From assembly GCA_015061035.1 (NCBI GenBank), contig SUXK01000003.1:156700-220699 (forward strand): a stretch of 64,000 nt of DNA, read 5' to 3'. The notes under the pieces are model-generated. The model was given only the letters and a program-made list of their open reading frames with translations. It was not told the DNA's origin and did not search any database. Shown piece by piece: positions 35,402-45,331 of this stretch (position 1 is its first letter; every line of letters starts with the position of its first letter). This stretch comes from Bacteroidales bacterium (GTDB lineage: Bacteria; Bacteroidota; Bacteroidia; Bacteroidales; G3-4614). Made by a program: the position numbers and the translations under genes.

Positions 35402-36544
35402 ATGATGAAAAAGATGTTTTATTTAATGCAACTATCATTAGTTATTAGTTGCTTATTATTGGTAGGATGTAACCAAGCACCCACCCAAATGCCTGCGGCA
35501 ACTTATGCGTGTTTGGCAGTTTCAAACTCAGACAAAACAATTACAAGTGAGTATAGTGCCACTATTAAAGGAAGGCAAGATATTGCAATAATGCCACAAG
35601 TAGGAGGTACATTAACAAAACTATGTGTTGAAGAGGGACAAAAAGTAAAAAAAGGACAAGTAATGTTCATAATTGATCAAGTTCCTTACAAAGCACAATA
35701 CGAAACTGCAAAAGCAAATGTTGAGGCAGCAACAGCAGCATACGAGACTGCAAACTTAAATTACGAGAGCCGTCAAGAACTATACAAAGAGAATGTAGTT
35801 TCGGAGTTCGATTTAAAGACAGCAAAAAACTCAATGCTTGCAGCAAAAGCACAACTATCACAAGCAAAAGCACAGCTAACAAATGCAGAGAACAGTCTAT
35901 CATATACTGAGGTTAAGAGCCCTGCCGACGGAGTTGTAGGAACACTACCTTATCGAGTAGGAGCATTAGTAGGTCCATCAATGATGCAACCCCTTACAAC
36001 AGTATCAGACAACTCTGATATGTATGTATATTTCTCAATGACAGAGAATCAACTTCTTGCAATGGTAAGAGAGTATGGTTCAAAAGAGGCAGCACTTAAA
36101 AATATGCCTGAGATAGAGTTGCGTCTAAACGACAAATCATATTACAATCAAAAAGGAAAAATAGAGACAATAAGTGGAGTTATTGATCCAACAACAGGAA
36201 CAGTAAGCCTACGAGCAATCTTCCCAAATAAAGAGGGATTACTTCATTCAGGAGGAGCAGGAAGTGTAATGGTTCCTGTAACATACAAAGATGCAGTAGT
36301 AATTCCACAAAGTGCAACATTTGATCTTCAACACATGAACTTTGCATATAAAGTAGTTGAAGGAAAAACAGTAGCAACACCCATACAAGTTCTTCGCGTT
36401 AACGGCGGAAAAGAGTATATAGTTGAAATGGGACTATATCCAGGCGATACAATTGTAGCAGAAGGAGTAGCACTTCTTCGTGAGGGAATGCCAATAATCC
36501 CAAAACAAGCACCAGCACCACAACAAGCACAACCTACTAAATAA
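35402..36544 (+). CDS. RND efflux periplasmic adaptor (AcrA/MexA type)
   Basis: The 380-residue membrane-fusion lipoprotein has its lipobox at LLLVGCNQAP (Cys ~23). A lipoyl half-motif (GTLTKLCVEEGQKVKKGQVMFIID, ~69-92), a coiled-coil hairpin (~100-170, rich in Ala/Gln/Lys), the second lipoyl half (SPADGVVGTLPYRVGALV, ~178-195) and a beta-barrel domain follow in the usual order. The tail is proline/glutamine-rich. It links the RND pump to the outer-membrane channel. It is the first gene of a three-gene operon. Confidence 0.93.
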   Translation: MMKKMFYLMQLSLVISCLLLVGCNQAPTQMPAATYACLAVSNSDKTITSEYSATIKGRQDIAIMPQVGGTLTKLCVEEGQKVKKGQVMFIIDQVPYKAQYETAKANVEAATAAYETANLNYESRQELYKENVVSEFDLKTAKNSMLAAKAQLSQAKAQLTNAENSLSYTEVKSPADGVVGTLPYRVGALVGPSMMQPLTTVSDNSDMYVYFSMTENQLLAMVREYGSKEAALKNMPEIELRLNDKSYYNQKGKIETISGVIDPTTGTVSLRAIFPNKEGLLHSGGAGSVMVPVTYKDAVVIPQSATFDLQHMNFAYKVVEGKTVATPIQVLRVNGGKEYIVEMGLYPGDTIVAEGVALLREGMPIIPKQAPAPQQAQPTK

Positions 36545-36564
36545 TAAATAGAGGAGGAAAAATA

Positions 36565-39500
36565 ATGAATTTAAAGAGATTTATAGAGAGACCTGTACTT
36601 TCAGCAGTAATCTCAATCATAATAGTAATTATGGGATTGATAGGTTTGTCAAACCTACCCATAGAGCAATATCCCGATATTGCACCTCCAACAGTAATGG
36701 TACATGCCACATACTATGGAGCCAATGCAGAGACCATTCAAAAAGCGGTAATTGCACCACTTGAGGAGGCAATCAACGGAGTTGAGGATATGACCTATAT
36801 GACCTCAACAGCCTCAAACTCAGGTTCTGCATCAATAACAATATACTTTAAGCAGGGAACAGACCCCGATATGGCGGCAGTCAATGTTCAAAACCGCGTA
36901 TCACGAGCAAACGGACGTTTGCCACAAGAGGTAAAACAAGTTGGTGTAACAACTATGAAACGCCAAACAAGTATGTTGCAGGTATTCTCATTACACAGTC
37001 CCAGTGGAATGTACGATGAAAACTTCCTTGCAAACTACATCAGCATAAACATAAAACCACAAATTCTTCGTATCACAGGAGTAGGAGATATGATGGTTAT
37101 GGGAGGCGAGTACAGTATGCGTATATGGTTGAAACCCGATGTAATGGCAACATACAAGTTGATGCCTTCAGATGTAACAATGGCACTGGCCGAGCAAAAT
37201 ATTGAGGCAGCAACTGGACAATTTGGAGAAAACTCGGGCGAAACCTTCCAATATACAATGAAGTATAAAGGACGTTTAATGACTCCAGAGGAGTTTGGAA
37301 ATATAATAATACGTTCAACACCCGATGGAGAGATACTACGAGTTAAAGATGTAGCAGATGTAGAGTTGGGTAAAGAGAGTTATTCATATCGAGGAGAGAT
37401 GAACGGACACCCAGGAGTGATGGCAATGGTATTCCAAACTGCTGGATCAAACGCAACTGCAGTAAACGAGGAGATTGATGCACTATTAGAAGAAGTTCGT
37501 AAAGATTTGCCAAATGGAATAGAACTTGATCAGGTAAATAGTTCAAACGACTTCTTGTATGCGTCAATAAGCAATGTAATTAGAACACTTATCGAGGCTA
37601 TCATCCTTGTAATATTGGTAGTATATATATTCTTGCAAGACTTCCGCTCAACCCTAATACCATTGGTAGGAATTATAGTATCGTTGGTTGGTACATTTGC
37701 ATTTATGATGGTAGCAGGATTCAGTCTGAACCTTATCACACTATTTGCATTGGTACTTGTAATTGGTACGGTGGTGGATGATGCCATTATTGTAGTAGAG
37801 GCAGTACAAGCAAAATTTGATGCAGGATACCGCTCTTCTAAAAAGGCAAGTGTTGATGCAATGAAAGGAATCAGTAATGCCGTTATCACCTCATCACTTG
37901 TGTTTATGGTGGTGTTTATCCCCGTATCGTTTATGGGAGGAACATCAGGAGTATTCTATACACAATTCGGATTAACAATGGCAGTAGCGGTAGGTATATC
38001 TGCAATCAATGCCTTAACATTAAGTCCCGCACTTTGTGCCTTGATCTTAAAACCATATTTGAATGAGGACGGTTCGCAAAAGAATAACTTTGCAGCACGA
38101 TTCCGTAAAGCATTTAATGCCGCATTCGGAACAATGGCAGAGAAGTATCGCAAGATTGTAATGTTATTTGTAAAACGCAAATGGCTTGCATGGGTATTGG
38201 TAGTAGTATCAGTAGGATTGTTAGGATACTTTATGAAAACAACAAAAACAAGTCTTGTGCCTAACGAAGACTTAGGATTTGTTATTGTAAACGTAAGTGC
38301 AGCACCAGGAAGTTCATTAAATCAAACAGATGAGATAATGGAGAAAGTACAACAACGCATTCAAATGATACCACAAGTAGAATATCTACAAAAGGTAACA
38401 GGATACGGAGTACTTTCAGGACAAGGAAATTCATTTGGATTGTTCATGGTACGTTTAAAAGACTGGAGTGAGCGTACAAACGAAGGAGACGATGTTGATT
38501 CTGTAATAAAGATGATATATGGCTATACAATGGATATTAAGGACGCACAGATCTTTGCAGTATCTCCGGGTATGATTCCGGGATACGGAATGGGTAATGC
38601 ACTTGAAGTACACATGCAAGATCAAGTAGGAGGAGATGTAACCACATTCTTTACAGAGACTCAAAAATATTTAGGAGCGTTAATGCAACGTCCCGAAATA
38701 TCAATGGCATACTCAACATTCGATATACGTTATCCACAATGGAGTGTAAGTGTAGATGCAGCAAAATGTAAACGAGCAGGCATAACACCAACTTTAGTGC
38801 TAAACACATTGTCGGCATACTACGGAGGACAATATGTATCAGACTTTAACCGTTTCTCAAAAGTGTATCGAGTAATGATGCAAGCAGATCCAAAATATCG
38901 ATTGGATGAAAAATCACTCGACAACACATTCGTTATAACAGGAACAGGCGAGATGGCACCATTAAGTCAGTTTATATCACTTGAAAGAGTATATGGAGCG
39001 GAGACACTATCACGCTTTAATATGTTCAACTCAATACAGGTGAGTGCAATGCCTAACTCAGGATATAGTACAGGAGAAGCACTTGCAGCCGTAAAAGAGA
39101 CAGCAGAACAAGTGTTACCACGTGGATATGGATACGATTTTGGAGGAATAACACGCGAAGAGAACTCACAATCAAATAATACAATAGTAATATTTGGAAT
39201 ATGTATCCTGATGATGTACCTAATCCTTTCAGCACTGTATGAAAGTTTCATAATCCCATTCTCAGTAATTCTAACAATCCCAGCAGGATTGATGGGAAGT
39301 TTCGCCTTTGCCAAGATGATGGGACTTGAAAACAACATCTATCTACAAACAGGATTGATAATGCTTATAGGATTGATAGCAAAAACAGCAATCTTGTTAA
39401 CAGAGTATGCAGTAGAGCGCAGAAGAGCAGGAATGGGAATAACCGAGGCAGCGTTGAGTGCCGCAAAAGCACGTTTACGCCCAATCTTAATGACAGCCCT

Positions 39501-39765
39501 TACAATGATTGTGGGAATGTTACCATTGATGGCAGCACACGGAGTAGGAGCAAACGGAAACCGTTCTCTTGGATCAGGAGTTGTAGGAGGTATGTTAATA
39601 GGAACAATCGCACTATTGTTTATAGTTCCTTCTCTATATATAACATTCCAATGGTTAGATGAGAAGATTAAACCCTTGAAAAAGCACAAAACACAAGACC
39701 TTAACATCAAACACGACATAGAAGAGGTTATAAAAGAGAAGAAAGCAGAAAAAGGAGAAGCATAA
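36565..39765 (+). CDS. RND efflux transporter (AcrB/MexB type, HAE1)
   Basis: The 1066-residue protein has standard HAE1 length and topology: an N-terminal helix (FIERPVLSAVISIIIVIMGLIGL), two large periplasmic loops, and twelve membrane spans. The proton-relay motif GTVVDDAIIVVEAV lies in helix 4 (~405). The G-F-S-L-N-L-I-T-L-F-A-L segment and the C-terminal GLIAKTAILLTEYA also fit. It pumps drugs or other hydrophobic compounds by proton antiport. It is 20 bp after the adaptor and 5 bp before the channel gene. Confidence 0.95.
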   Translation: MNLKRFIERPVLSAVISIIIVIMGLIGLSNLPIEQYPDIAPPTVMVHATYYGANAETIQKAVIAPLEEAINGVEDMTYMTSTASNSGSASITIYFKQGTDPDMAAVNVQNRVSRANGRLPQEVKQVGVTTMKRQTSMLQVFSLHSPSGMYDENFLANYISINIKPQILRITGVGDMMVMGGEYSMRIWLKPDVMATYKLMPSDVTMALAEQNIEAATGQFGENSGETFQYTMKYKGRLMTPEEFGNIIIRSTPDGEILRVKDVADVELGKESYSYRGEMNGHPGVMAMVFQTAGSNATAVNEEIDALLEEVRKDLPNGIELDQVNSSNDFLYASISNVIRTLIEAIILVILVVYIFLQDFRSTLIPLVGIIVSLVGTFAFMMVAGFSLNLITLFALVLVIGTVVDDAIIVVEAVQAKFDAGYRSSKKASVDAMKGISNAVITSSLVFMVVFIPVSFMGGTSGVFYTQFGLTMAVAVGISAINALTLSPALCALILKPYLNEDGSQKNNFAARFRKAFNAAFGTMAEKYRKIVMLFVKRKWLAWVLVVVSVGLLGYFMKTTKTSLVPNEDLGFVIVNVSAAPGSSLNQTDEIMEKVQQRIQMIPQVEYLQKVTGYGVLSGQGNSFGLFMVRLKDWSERTNEGDDVDSVIKMIYGYTMDIKDAQIFAVSPGMIPGYGMGNALEVHMQDQVGGDVTTFFTETQKYLGALMQRPEISMAYSTFDIRYPQWSVSVDAAKCKRAGITPTLVLNTLSAYYGGQYVSDFNRFSKVYRVMMQADPKYRLDEKSLDNTFVITGTGEMAPLSQFISLERVYGAETLSRFNMFNSIQVSAMPNSGYSTGEALAAVKETAEQVLPRGYGYDFGGITREENSQSNNTIVIFGICILMMYLILSALYESFIIPFSVILTIPAGLMGSFAFAKMMGLENNIYLQTGLIMLIGLIAKTAILLTEYAVERRRAGMGITEAALSAAKARLRPILMTALTMIVGMLPLMAAHGVGANGNRSLGSGVVGGMLIGTIALLFIVPSLYITFQWLDEKIKPLKKHKTQDLNIKHDIEEVIKEKKAEKGEA

Positions 39766-39770
39766 ATCAA

Positions 39771-41150
39771 ATGAAAATTATGATGAAAAAATTAATAATA
39801 CTTACCGTAGTAACTGCTCTTATGAGCAGCTGCGGCTTGTATGGAAAATACAAACCACAACAGGAAGTTCCTGAAAATCTATATGGCGAAGAGGTGGTGG
39901 CAACAGATAGTAGCAGTTTGGCAGACCTCTCATGGAGAGAGATGTTTACCGATCCTCAATTGCAAGCACTAATAGATACAGCCTTAGTACGCAATGTAGA
40001 TTTAAAAACCATACAATTAAATGTAGAGCAAGCAGAGGCAGCAATGATACCAGCAAAACTGGCATATCTACCATCAATAGCAGTAGCACCCCAAGGAGGA
40101 TATAACTACGTAGCAATGAATGGCGGTATGACAACAAAAACATATACTGCCCCAGCATCAGCATCTTGGGAGATTGACATCTTTGGAAAACTAACCAGTG
40201 CAAAACGCAAATCACAAGCAACGTTAGAGCAAACCCGCGACTATGAGCAAGTAGTAAAAACACAACTCATAGCAGGAGTAGCAACAACATATTACAGTTT
40301 GTTAATGCTCGACAGACAGTTGGAGATAGCCGAGCAAACCGAAAAGAACTGGGAACAAACTGTAAAAACCGCACAAGCAATGAAAAAAGCGGGAATGATG
40401 AACGAAGCAGGTTTGGCACAAACAGAGGCAACATACTACAACATTTGTACAACAGTATTATCACTCAAAGAGGCGATAAACGAGGCACAAAACACACTAT
40501 GCTTGTTGTTGGCACAAACACCACAAAAGATAGAGCGAGGCTCGTTAGATGCAGCAGTATTGCCCGAGAATATCTCACTTGGAGTCCCCGTAAGCGTACT
40601 ATCACGCCGTCCTGACGTAAGAGCCGCAGAACACGAACTTGAGGGAGCATTCTATGACACAAACAAAGCAAGAGCATCGTTCTACCCTCAAATATCGTTG
40701 AGTGGAACAGCAGGCTGGACAAACAGTGTAGGATCAGCAATCCTAAATCCAGGAAAGTTCATAGGCTCAGCATTGCTATCAATCCTACAACCAATCTTCA
40801 ACAAAGGAGCATTAGTAGCCAACCTAAAAATAATGAAGGCAAATCAAGAGATTGCACTACTTAACTTCCAACAATCAATCCTAAAAGCAGGAAGCGAAGT
40901 AAACTTGGCGTTAGACAAATATCAAACAGCCAAAGCAAAATCAGACTACTATGCAAAACAAGTAAGCACATTGGAAGTAGCAGAAAAGAGTACAAAACTA
41001 TTGATGAAACATGGTAATACCACCTACTTAGAGGTATTAACAGCACAAGCCACACTATTGAATGCCCAACTAAATCAAGTATCAAACAAATTTGTAGAGA
41101 TACAATCAATGATTGAGTTGTACCGAGCATTAGGAGGAGGTCAAGACTAA
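39771..41150 (+). CDS. Outer-membrane efflux lipoprotein (OprM/NodT type)
   Basis: The 459-residue channel subunit has a lipobox (LMSSCGLYGKY, Cys ~21) and two outer-membrane efflux (OEP) repeats: ~60-260 and ~270-455. Typical NodT motifs are present: WREMFTDPQLQALIDTAL, ASWEIDIFGKLTSAKRKS, VSVLSRRPDVRAAEHEL and YPQISLSGTAGW. It completes a full tripartite pump. The last codons and terminator of this gene are repeated at 45332-45403. Confidence 0.94.
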   Translation: MKIMMKKLIILTVVTALMSSCGLYGKYKPQQEVPENLYGEEVVATDSSSLADLSWREMFTDPQLQALIDTALVRNVDLKTIQLNVEQAEAAMIPAKLAYLPSIAVAPQGGYNYVAMNGGMTTKTYTAPASASWEIDIFGKLTSAKRKSQATLEQTRDYEQVVKTQLIAGVATTYYSLLMLDRQLEIAEQTEKNWEQTVKTAQAMKKAGMMNEAGLAQTEATYYNICTTVLSLKEAINEAQNTLCLLLAQTPQKIERGSLDAAVLPENISLGVPVSVLSRRPDVRAAEHELEGAFYDTNKARASFYPQISLSGTAGWTNSVGSAILNPGKFIGSALLSILQPIFNKGALVANLKIMKANQEIALLNFQQSILKAGSEVNLALDKYQTAKAKSDYYAKQVSTLEVAEKSTKLLMKHGNTTYLEVLTAQATLLNAQLNQVSNKFVEIQSMIELYRALGGGQD

Positions 41151-41213
41151 TAGTGGAAATACATTTATAAAAGAGATAACGGGTTGCCAAAAGCAGCCCG
41201 TTATTTTGTTATA
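41142..41213. repeat. 72-bp direct repeat, left copy, with efflux operon terminator
   Basis: The stretch covers the end of the channel gene and the terminator hairpin ATAACGGGTTGCC-AAAA-GCAGCCCGTTAT (41176-41205) with its T-rich exit. It matches 45332-45403 at 70 of 72 positions. Confidence 0.92.
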
Positions 41214-41294
41214 AAAGAAAATTTAAATCATAGCGATTTTTATATGCTATATAAATAATTTAGATATAAAATAACTGATTTTAAAAAGTTTTTA

Positions 41295-41302
41295 TATCTT
41301 TG
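41295..41302 (+). promoter_or_regulatory. -7 promoter box (TATCTTTG) before the structured RNA
   Basis: This is an exact TAnnTTTG match. Transcription would begin at about 41308, on a 7-bp hairpin (GTGTTAG/CTAACAC, 41307-41325), and run into the long structure at 41336-41520 and the lipoprotein gene. Confidence 0.6.
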
Positions 41303-41335
41303 TGGCGTGTTAGGAATTCTAACACTACATATTTT

Positions 41336-41520
41336 AATGGCATTTAGGCTGTTGTTCTGTTAAGAAAAACGACCAATTTTTATTACAGACGAACAATAAG
41401 CACTCTCTAAATGTCCACGCTATATAGCGTGGATGTGCTTATGTCTGTATAGGTGCTTGGTCGTACCTTCTTAACAGTAAGCATCATCCACGTTTCTTTT
41501 TTGAGATTCTGGTTGCCATT
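41336..41520 (+). ncRNA. Candidate structured RNA or long leader (rod with nested helices)
   Basis: Six helices nest in order: AATGGCA/TGCCATT (41336/41514), CTGTTAAGAA/TTCTTAACAG (41357/41468), ACGACCAA/TTGGTCGT (41369/41457), TACAGAC/GTCTGTA (41384/41443), ATAAGCAC/GTGCTTAT (41396/41435) and a tip hairpin TCCACGC/GCGTGGA (41414-41433). The result is a ~185-nt rod with one large asymmetric internal bubble (14 and 36 nt) near the closing stem. That size and shape resemble 6S RNA, but I cannot confirm the family. It could instead be the leader of the downstream gene, whose start is at 41566; a further pairing AAGGTTT/AAACCTT spans 41521-41565. No reading frame of note runs through it. Confidence 0.55.
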
Positions 41521-41565
41521 AAGGTTTATAGGCAATATTGCAATAATATATAAATTACAAACCTT

Positions 41566-44199
41566 ATGAAAACCAAAATTTTATCTTTAATGCTCATAGT
41601 TTCGAGCATATTTCTTTTCTCTTGTAAAGAGGATGATAATTTCACAGATGGGAAGTTAAAGAAAACTAATCTGACCCTAAACGTAGGAGAGAGTTCTCAA
41701 TTAGAGTACACAGGGATGGACTGTACATTTCAGTCTGGAAATCCATTAATAGCAAGTGTTACTGATGATGGAACAGTAACAGGTGTGCATGTTGGAAAAA
41801 CAAATATTAGAGCAAACTGGTCTTCTTGCGAAGTGGAAGTTAAGTCAAAGAGTAATTTTTATGTTGATCCAATAATTAATGGTTTAGATTTATATACAAA
41901 TAATTTAACCTCATATTTTAGTACTCAGGTATCATATTCAAAAAATGGTAAATTATCGTATATATTAAATGCAGATCCCTTTGAGTTAAATAAAACATTA
42001 AAGGATAAATTTAATATTTATGATGCAAATGTCAATGATCCATCTGACGCTTCAAAAACTATAAACGTAAACTTCTATACTGAATTATCTCCCGAAAAAG
42101 ATAAAGAGGTAAAGGATGCTTCTATAAAATCTGTATTGAGATATGTATATATGTATAATAAAAATTCAAAAAAGATAGAGGCGATAGGTTTAGTAACTGA
42201 CTACTCAAATGCGGATTTCCTTTATGACTATTTATGTGACAGATATATGATAGTCTCTGATAGTGAAACTGATAAAAAAGAATTTAAAAGTATAGATGAT
42301 AATCTTTTTATTCAAACTGATTTTATTGATGAACGAGGAAGAGATGAAAACTACAATTATACCACTTTTGTTGAGAAAGCATTTGCCATAGCAATGATTG
42401 TTCCTAACGGAGCAGACAAAGAGACATTAATAACAGAATTGAAAAATGGCATTATTGAGTCTTATCTTCGTAAGTCATATACCGTCACTTTATTAACATC
42501 TGAAAATGGAATAGCCTCTGCAAAGAACATTAAAGGAAAAGAGTTGACAGAGGGAAAGATGATACAATATGGAAAAGTTATATTATCGGCAACAGCAAAC
42601 CCAGATTATAAATTTGCAGGATGGGGAGTAGAAAAAGACGGCAAAGTATCTGTAACCTCATATCAAAGAATTGATACAGTAACCATTGTAGATAACATTA
42701 AATATATCCCATTATTTGAGAAACCATTTAATATTAAGGTATCTGCAACAGAAGGAGGAACTGCCAATATCTCTTCTGCAACAGAGTCAAACAAAGAAAC
42801 TTTAAATGTAACTAAGTATGATGAAATTATATTTAAAGCCGAACCTGTAGAAGGGTACCAATTTAAAAATTGGACAGATGCCGATGGAAATGAGATAAGC
42901 AAATTAGCAACATATAAAGCAACCTTTACAGAGGAAGTAGAATACATTGCAAACTTTGAGGTTGCAAAATATAATATTACAGTAAAACTTGAAGGAGAGG
43001 GAATAATAGCAGGAGAAATAACCGAAGGAGATACTAAGACTCCCATGGAATTTGCAGAGTCAACACTTAAAGGAGTAGTCAAATACGGTCAAGAGGTAAA
43101 AGTTACTGCAACAGAGAATGAGACATCAGATTATATCTTTGCAGGTTGGCAATGTGGTAAAAAAATTGTTTCTACTGAAAAAAATTATTCATTTACAGCG
43201 ACACAAGATTCTGTATTTACAGCACTCTTCCAAAAGAAACAATTTAAGGTAACTGTAGAAGCAGGAGAAGGAGGAACAGTAACACCTACAACTAAGAATG
43301 TTGAAGTTGGATCGCTTCTAAAAATAGAAGCGAAACCTAAAAAAGGATATAAATTTGATAAGTGGGTTTCAAAAGAAGGAGAACTTATCTCAACAGAGAA
43401 CCCTTATGAACCTACAATTACTGAAGAGTCGTACTTTAAAGTCCTATTCTCAAAAATGAATTACGATGTTACAGTATCAGTTAAAGGCGAGGGAGAGATA
43501 AGTGCATTTGTAGTTGAAGATGATATAGAATCAGCAATGCAAATAGGAGAAACTACACCTATAACTTACGGTAAAACAATAAAATTAAAGGTAACCAATA
43601 TTAATGAGTCATCATTGTTCGTAGGTTGGCAGTTAGGAGACAAAATTATATCAGAGGATATGGAATTTGTAACTACAGTATCTGATAACTCTGTATATAC
43701 AGCACTATTTGAAAAGAAAGCATATTATATCAAAATATCAGCAAGTGAAGGAGGCGAAATAGTAGGAAATGATCACCCAAGAGTTGAATATGGCAACACC
43801 CTAACTCTAACAGCCAATGCAAAAGTTGGATATGTACTTGTAAATTGGACAGCAAACGGAAATGTGATAACCGATGCTGACAATAATATAATAACATCAA
43901 CAACATTTACAACTGAGCCAATATATCAGAATATTAATTATCAAGCAAACTTTGAAAAGATAAAATATGAAGTAAAAGTTGAGGCAGGAGAAGGAGGAAC
44001 AGTAACACCCGCTACCAATGAAGATAACAAATTAATGATAACAGCAGGAGAGCAAACAACAATACAAGCAACTCCTAATGAGGGATACAAATTTGTAAAT
44101 TGGACAGTCGGTGGAGTAGAGGTAAGTACAAGTAACCCATATACTACTGCACCAATTGATAAGGAAAAAACATATCAAGCAAACTTTGAAAAGATTTAA
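41566..44199 (+). CDS. Large lipoprotein with BIG2-like domain and seven InlB/Flg_new-type repeats
   Basis: The 877-residue protein has a lipobox (LFSCKEDD, Cys ~20) and an Ig-like BIG2 region (LTLNVGESSQLEY...GTVTGVHVGKTNIRA, ~35-90). A unique region follows (~95-300). From ~305 to the end come about seven ~70-residue beta repeats with the pattern V-x-V-x-A-G-E-G-G-T-V-T-P ... G-Y-K-F-x-x-W ... Y-x-A-N-F. These are divergent InlB B-type repeats, as found in Listeria and Bacteroidales surface proteins, and suggest an elongated stalk on the cell surface. It lies in the block between the 72-bp direct repeats; the next lipoprotein carries one such repeat. Confidence 0.82.
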   Translation: MKTKILSLMLIVSSIFLFSCKEDDNFTDGKLKKTNLTLNVGESSQLEYTGMDCTFQSGNPLIASVTDDGTVTGVHVGKTNIRANWSSCEVEVKSKSNFYVDPIINGLDLYTNNLTSYFSTQVSYSKNGKLSYILNADPFELNKTLKDKFNIYDANVNDPSDASKTINVNFYTELSPEKDKEVKDASIKSVLRYVYMYNKNSKKIEAIGLVTDYSNADFLYDYLCDRYMIVSDSETDKKEFKSIDDNLFIQTDFIDERGRDENYNYTTFVEKAFAIAMIVPNGADKETLITELKNGIIESYLRKSYTVTLLTSENGIASAKNIKGKELTEGKMIQYGKVILSATANPDYKFAGWGVEKDGKVSVTSYQRIDTVTIVDNIKYIPLFEKPFNIKVSATEGGTANISSATESNKETLNVTKYDEIIFKAEPVEGYQFKNWTDADGNEISKLATYKATFTEEVEYIANFEVAKYNITVKLEGEGIIAGEITEGDTKTPMEFAESTLKGVVKYGQEVKVTATENETSDYIFAGWQCGKKIVSTEKNYSFTATQDSVFTALFQKKQFKVTVEAGEGGTVTPTTKNVEVGSLLKIEAKPKKGYKFDKWVSKEGELISTENPYEPTITEESYFKVLFSKMNYDVTVSVKGEGEISAFVVEDDIESAMQIGETTPITYGKTIKLKVTNINESSLFVGWQLGDKIISEDMEFVTTVSDNSVYTALFEKKAYYIKISASEGGEIVGNDHPRVEYGNTLTLTANAKVGYVLVNWTANGNVITDADNNIITSTTFTTEPIYQNINYQANFEKIKYEVKVEAGEGGTVTPATNEDNKLMITAGEQTTIQATPNEGYKFVNWTVGGVEVSTSNPYTTAPIDKEKTYQANFEKI

Positions 44200-44224
44200 A
44201 GATAAGATTTGTAAAATATAAACT

Positions 44225-44256
44225 GATAATGAGAGAGGGAGCACCTCCCTCATTAT
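44225..44256 (+). terminator. Terminator after the repeat lipoprotein
   Basis: Arms GATAATGAG...GGGAG and CTCCCTCATTATC enclose a short CACC loop, 26 bp past the stop codon. Confidence 0.75.
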
Positions 44257-44275
44257 CTATAATATAAATATATAA

Positions 44276-45181
44276 ATGCTAAGAAAATATTTACATCAAA
44301 TTATATATATTATTACACTTATTGTTCTCTTTTCGTGTGAGGGAAATATATATGATAATGGAGTAGATAAAGAAGTAGTTCCATGTCAAATTAAGGTAAA
44401 AACTAATGGATATGGAAGAGTAACCCCTGATAAATTTATTGTTCCTGCGGGAGAAACTTTTACTATTAAGGCACAAGCAAATAGAGGATATATATTTAAA
44501 TATTGGGCTTCTGGTGATAGAATTGTCAGTATAAACAATATTTATAAAACAGAAGTTTATAAAGATACAGAGTTTGAAGCATATTTTCAGAACGAAGAGG
44601 TAGATATAAAAGCCGTAGATTTAGGGCTAAGTGTAAAATGGGCAGATTGTAATATTGGAGCCTCTTTGCCTCATGAGTATGGCGATTTTTTTGCATGGGG
44701 AGAGACCTCTCCTAAAAGTTCAATAGATTATTTTTGGGAAACATATATTTTAAGTGAAGGAACTTATAGTTCATTGACTAAATATAATTCAATTGCAGAG
44801 TTTGGAAGAATTGACAATAGAAACATAATAACCAAAAAAGATGATGCAGCATATTCTATTATGGGAGAGAATTGGCGTTTGCCCTCAAAAAACGAATTTA
44901 TAGAACTATATGAAAAATGCAAGTGGGAGTGGACTGAGCAAAAAGGAACTTATGGTTATAAAATAAAAGGTCCAAACGGAAATACAATATTTCTTCCGTT
45001 AACAGGATATTTTGTTGCTACACATCATAACCTTATAGGCTCAGGATATTATTGGAGTAATATAAATAGTGAAATAAGTCCAAATGATGCCTATGCTTTA
45101 ACATTCACTCAAGATAATATAGAAATAAAGACTGTATCACGAAAAAACGGATTACCCATACGAGCAGTGTGGAGAGAATAA
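44276..45181 (+). CDS. Lipoprotein with one InlB-type repeat and a FISUMP-like domain
   Basis: The 301-residue protein has a lipobox (LIVLFSCEGN, Cys ~21) and one InlB-type repeat (~38-105: KVKTNGYGRVTPDKFIVPAG...GYIFKYW...FEAYFQ). A domain resembling the Fibrobacter paralogous (FISUMP)/DUF1566 family follows from ~112: VDLGLSVKWADCNIGAS, GDFFAWGETSPKS, YSIMGENWRLPSKNEF, GYYWSN and LPIRAVWRE. Such proteins are exported and thought to sit on the cell surface; binding partners are unknown. It is probably functionally paired with the preceding protein. Confidence 0.82.
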   Translation: MLRKYLHQIIYIITLIVLFSCEGNIYDNGVDKEVVPCQIKVKTNGYGRVTPDKFIVPAGETFTIKAQANRGYIFKYWASGDRIVSINNIYKTEVYKDTEFEAYFQNEEVDIKAVDLGLSVKWADCNIGASLPHEYGDFFAWGETSPKSSIDYFWETYILSEGTYSSLTKYNSIAEFGRIDNRNIITKKDDAAYSIMGENWRLPSKNEFIELYEKCKWEWTEQKGTYGYKIKGPNGNTIFLPLTGYFVATHHNLIGSGYYWSNINSEISPNDAYALTFTQDNIEIKTVSRKNGLPIRAVWRE

Positions 45182-45192
45182 GGTTGTAATAT

Positions 45193-45278
45193 AAGGCAAA
45201 GGTATAGATTCCGCTTAAGTTTTTTCATTTCTTTTCTCAAAGCTTATGTTAATCAGTCCTTTGCCTTTTTTATTTATA
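45193..45278 (+). terminator. Possible long-loop terminator after the FISUMP lipoprotein
   Basis: GGCAAAGG just after the stop codon pairs with CCTTTGCC about 70 bases later, followed directly by a run of T. The loop is long, so confidence is moderate. Confidence 0.45.
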
Positions 45279-45331
45279 TATTTAATATTCACCCTATTTT
45301 ACTTGTTTGTGATTTTAAATATAAAAGCGGA

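Noticed and set aside
41336-41520. Inverted-repeat ends of an insertion sequence
   Set aside because: The helices are nested in one continuous rod with no transposase between them, which fits an RNA structure better.
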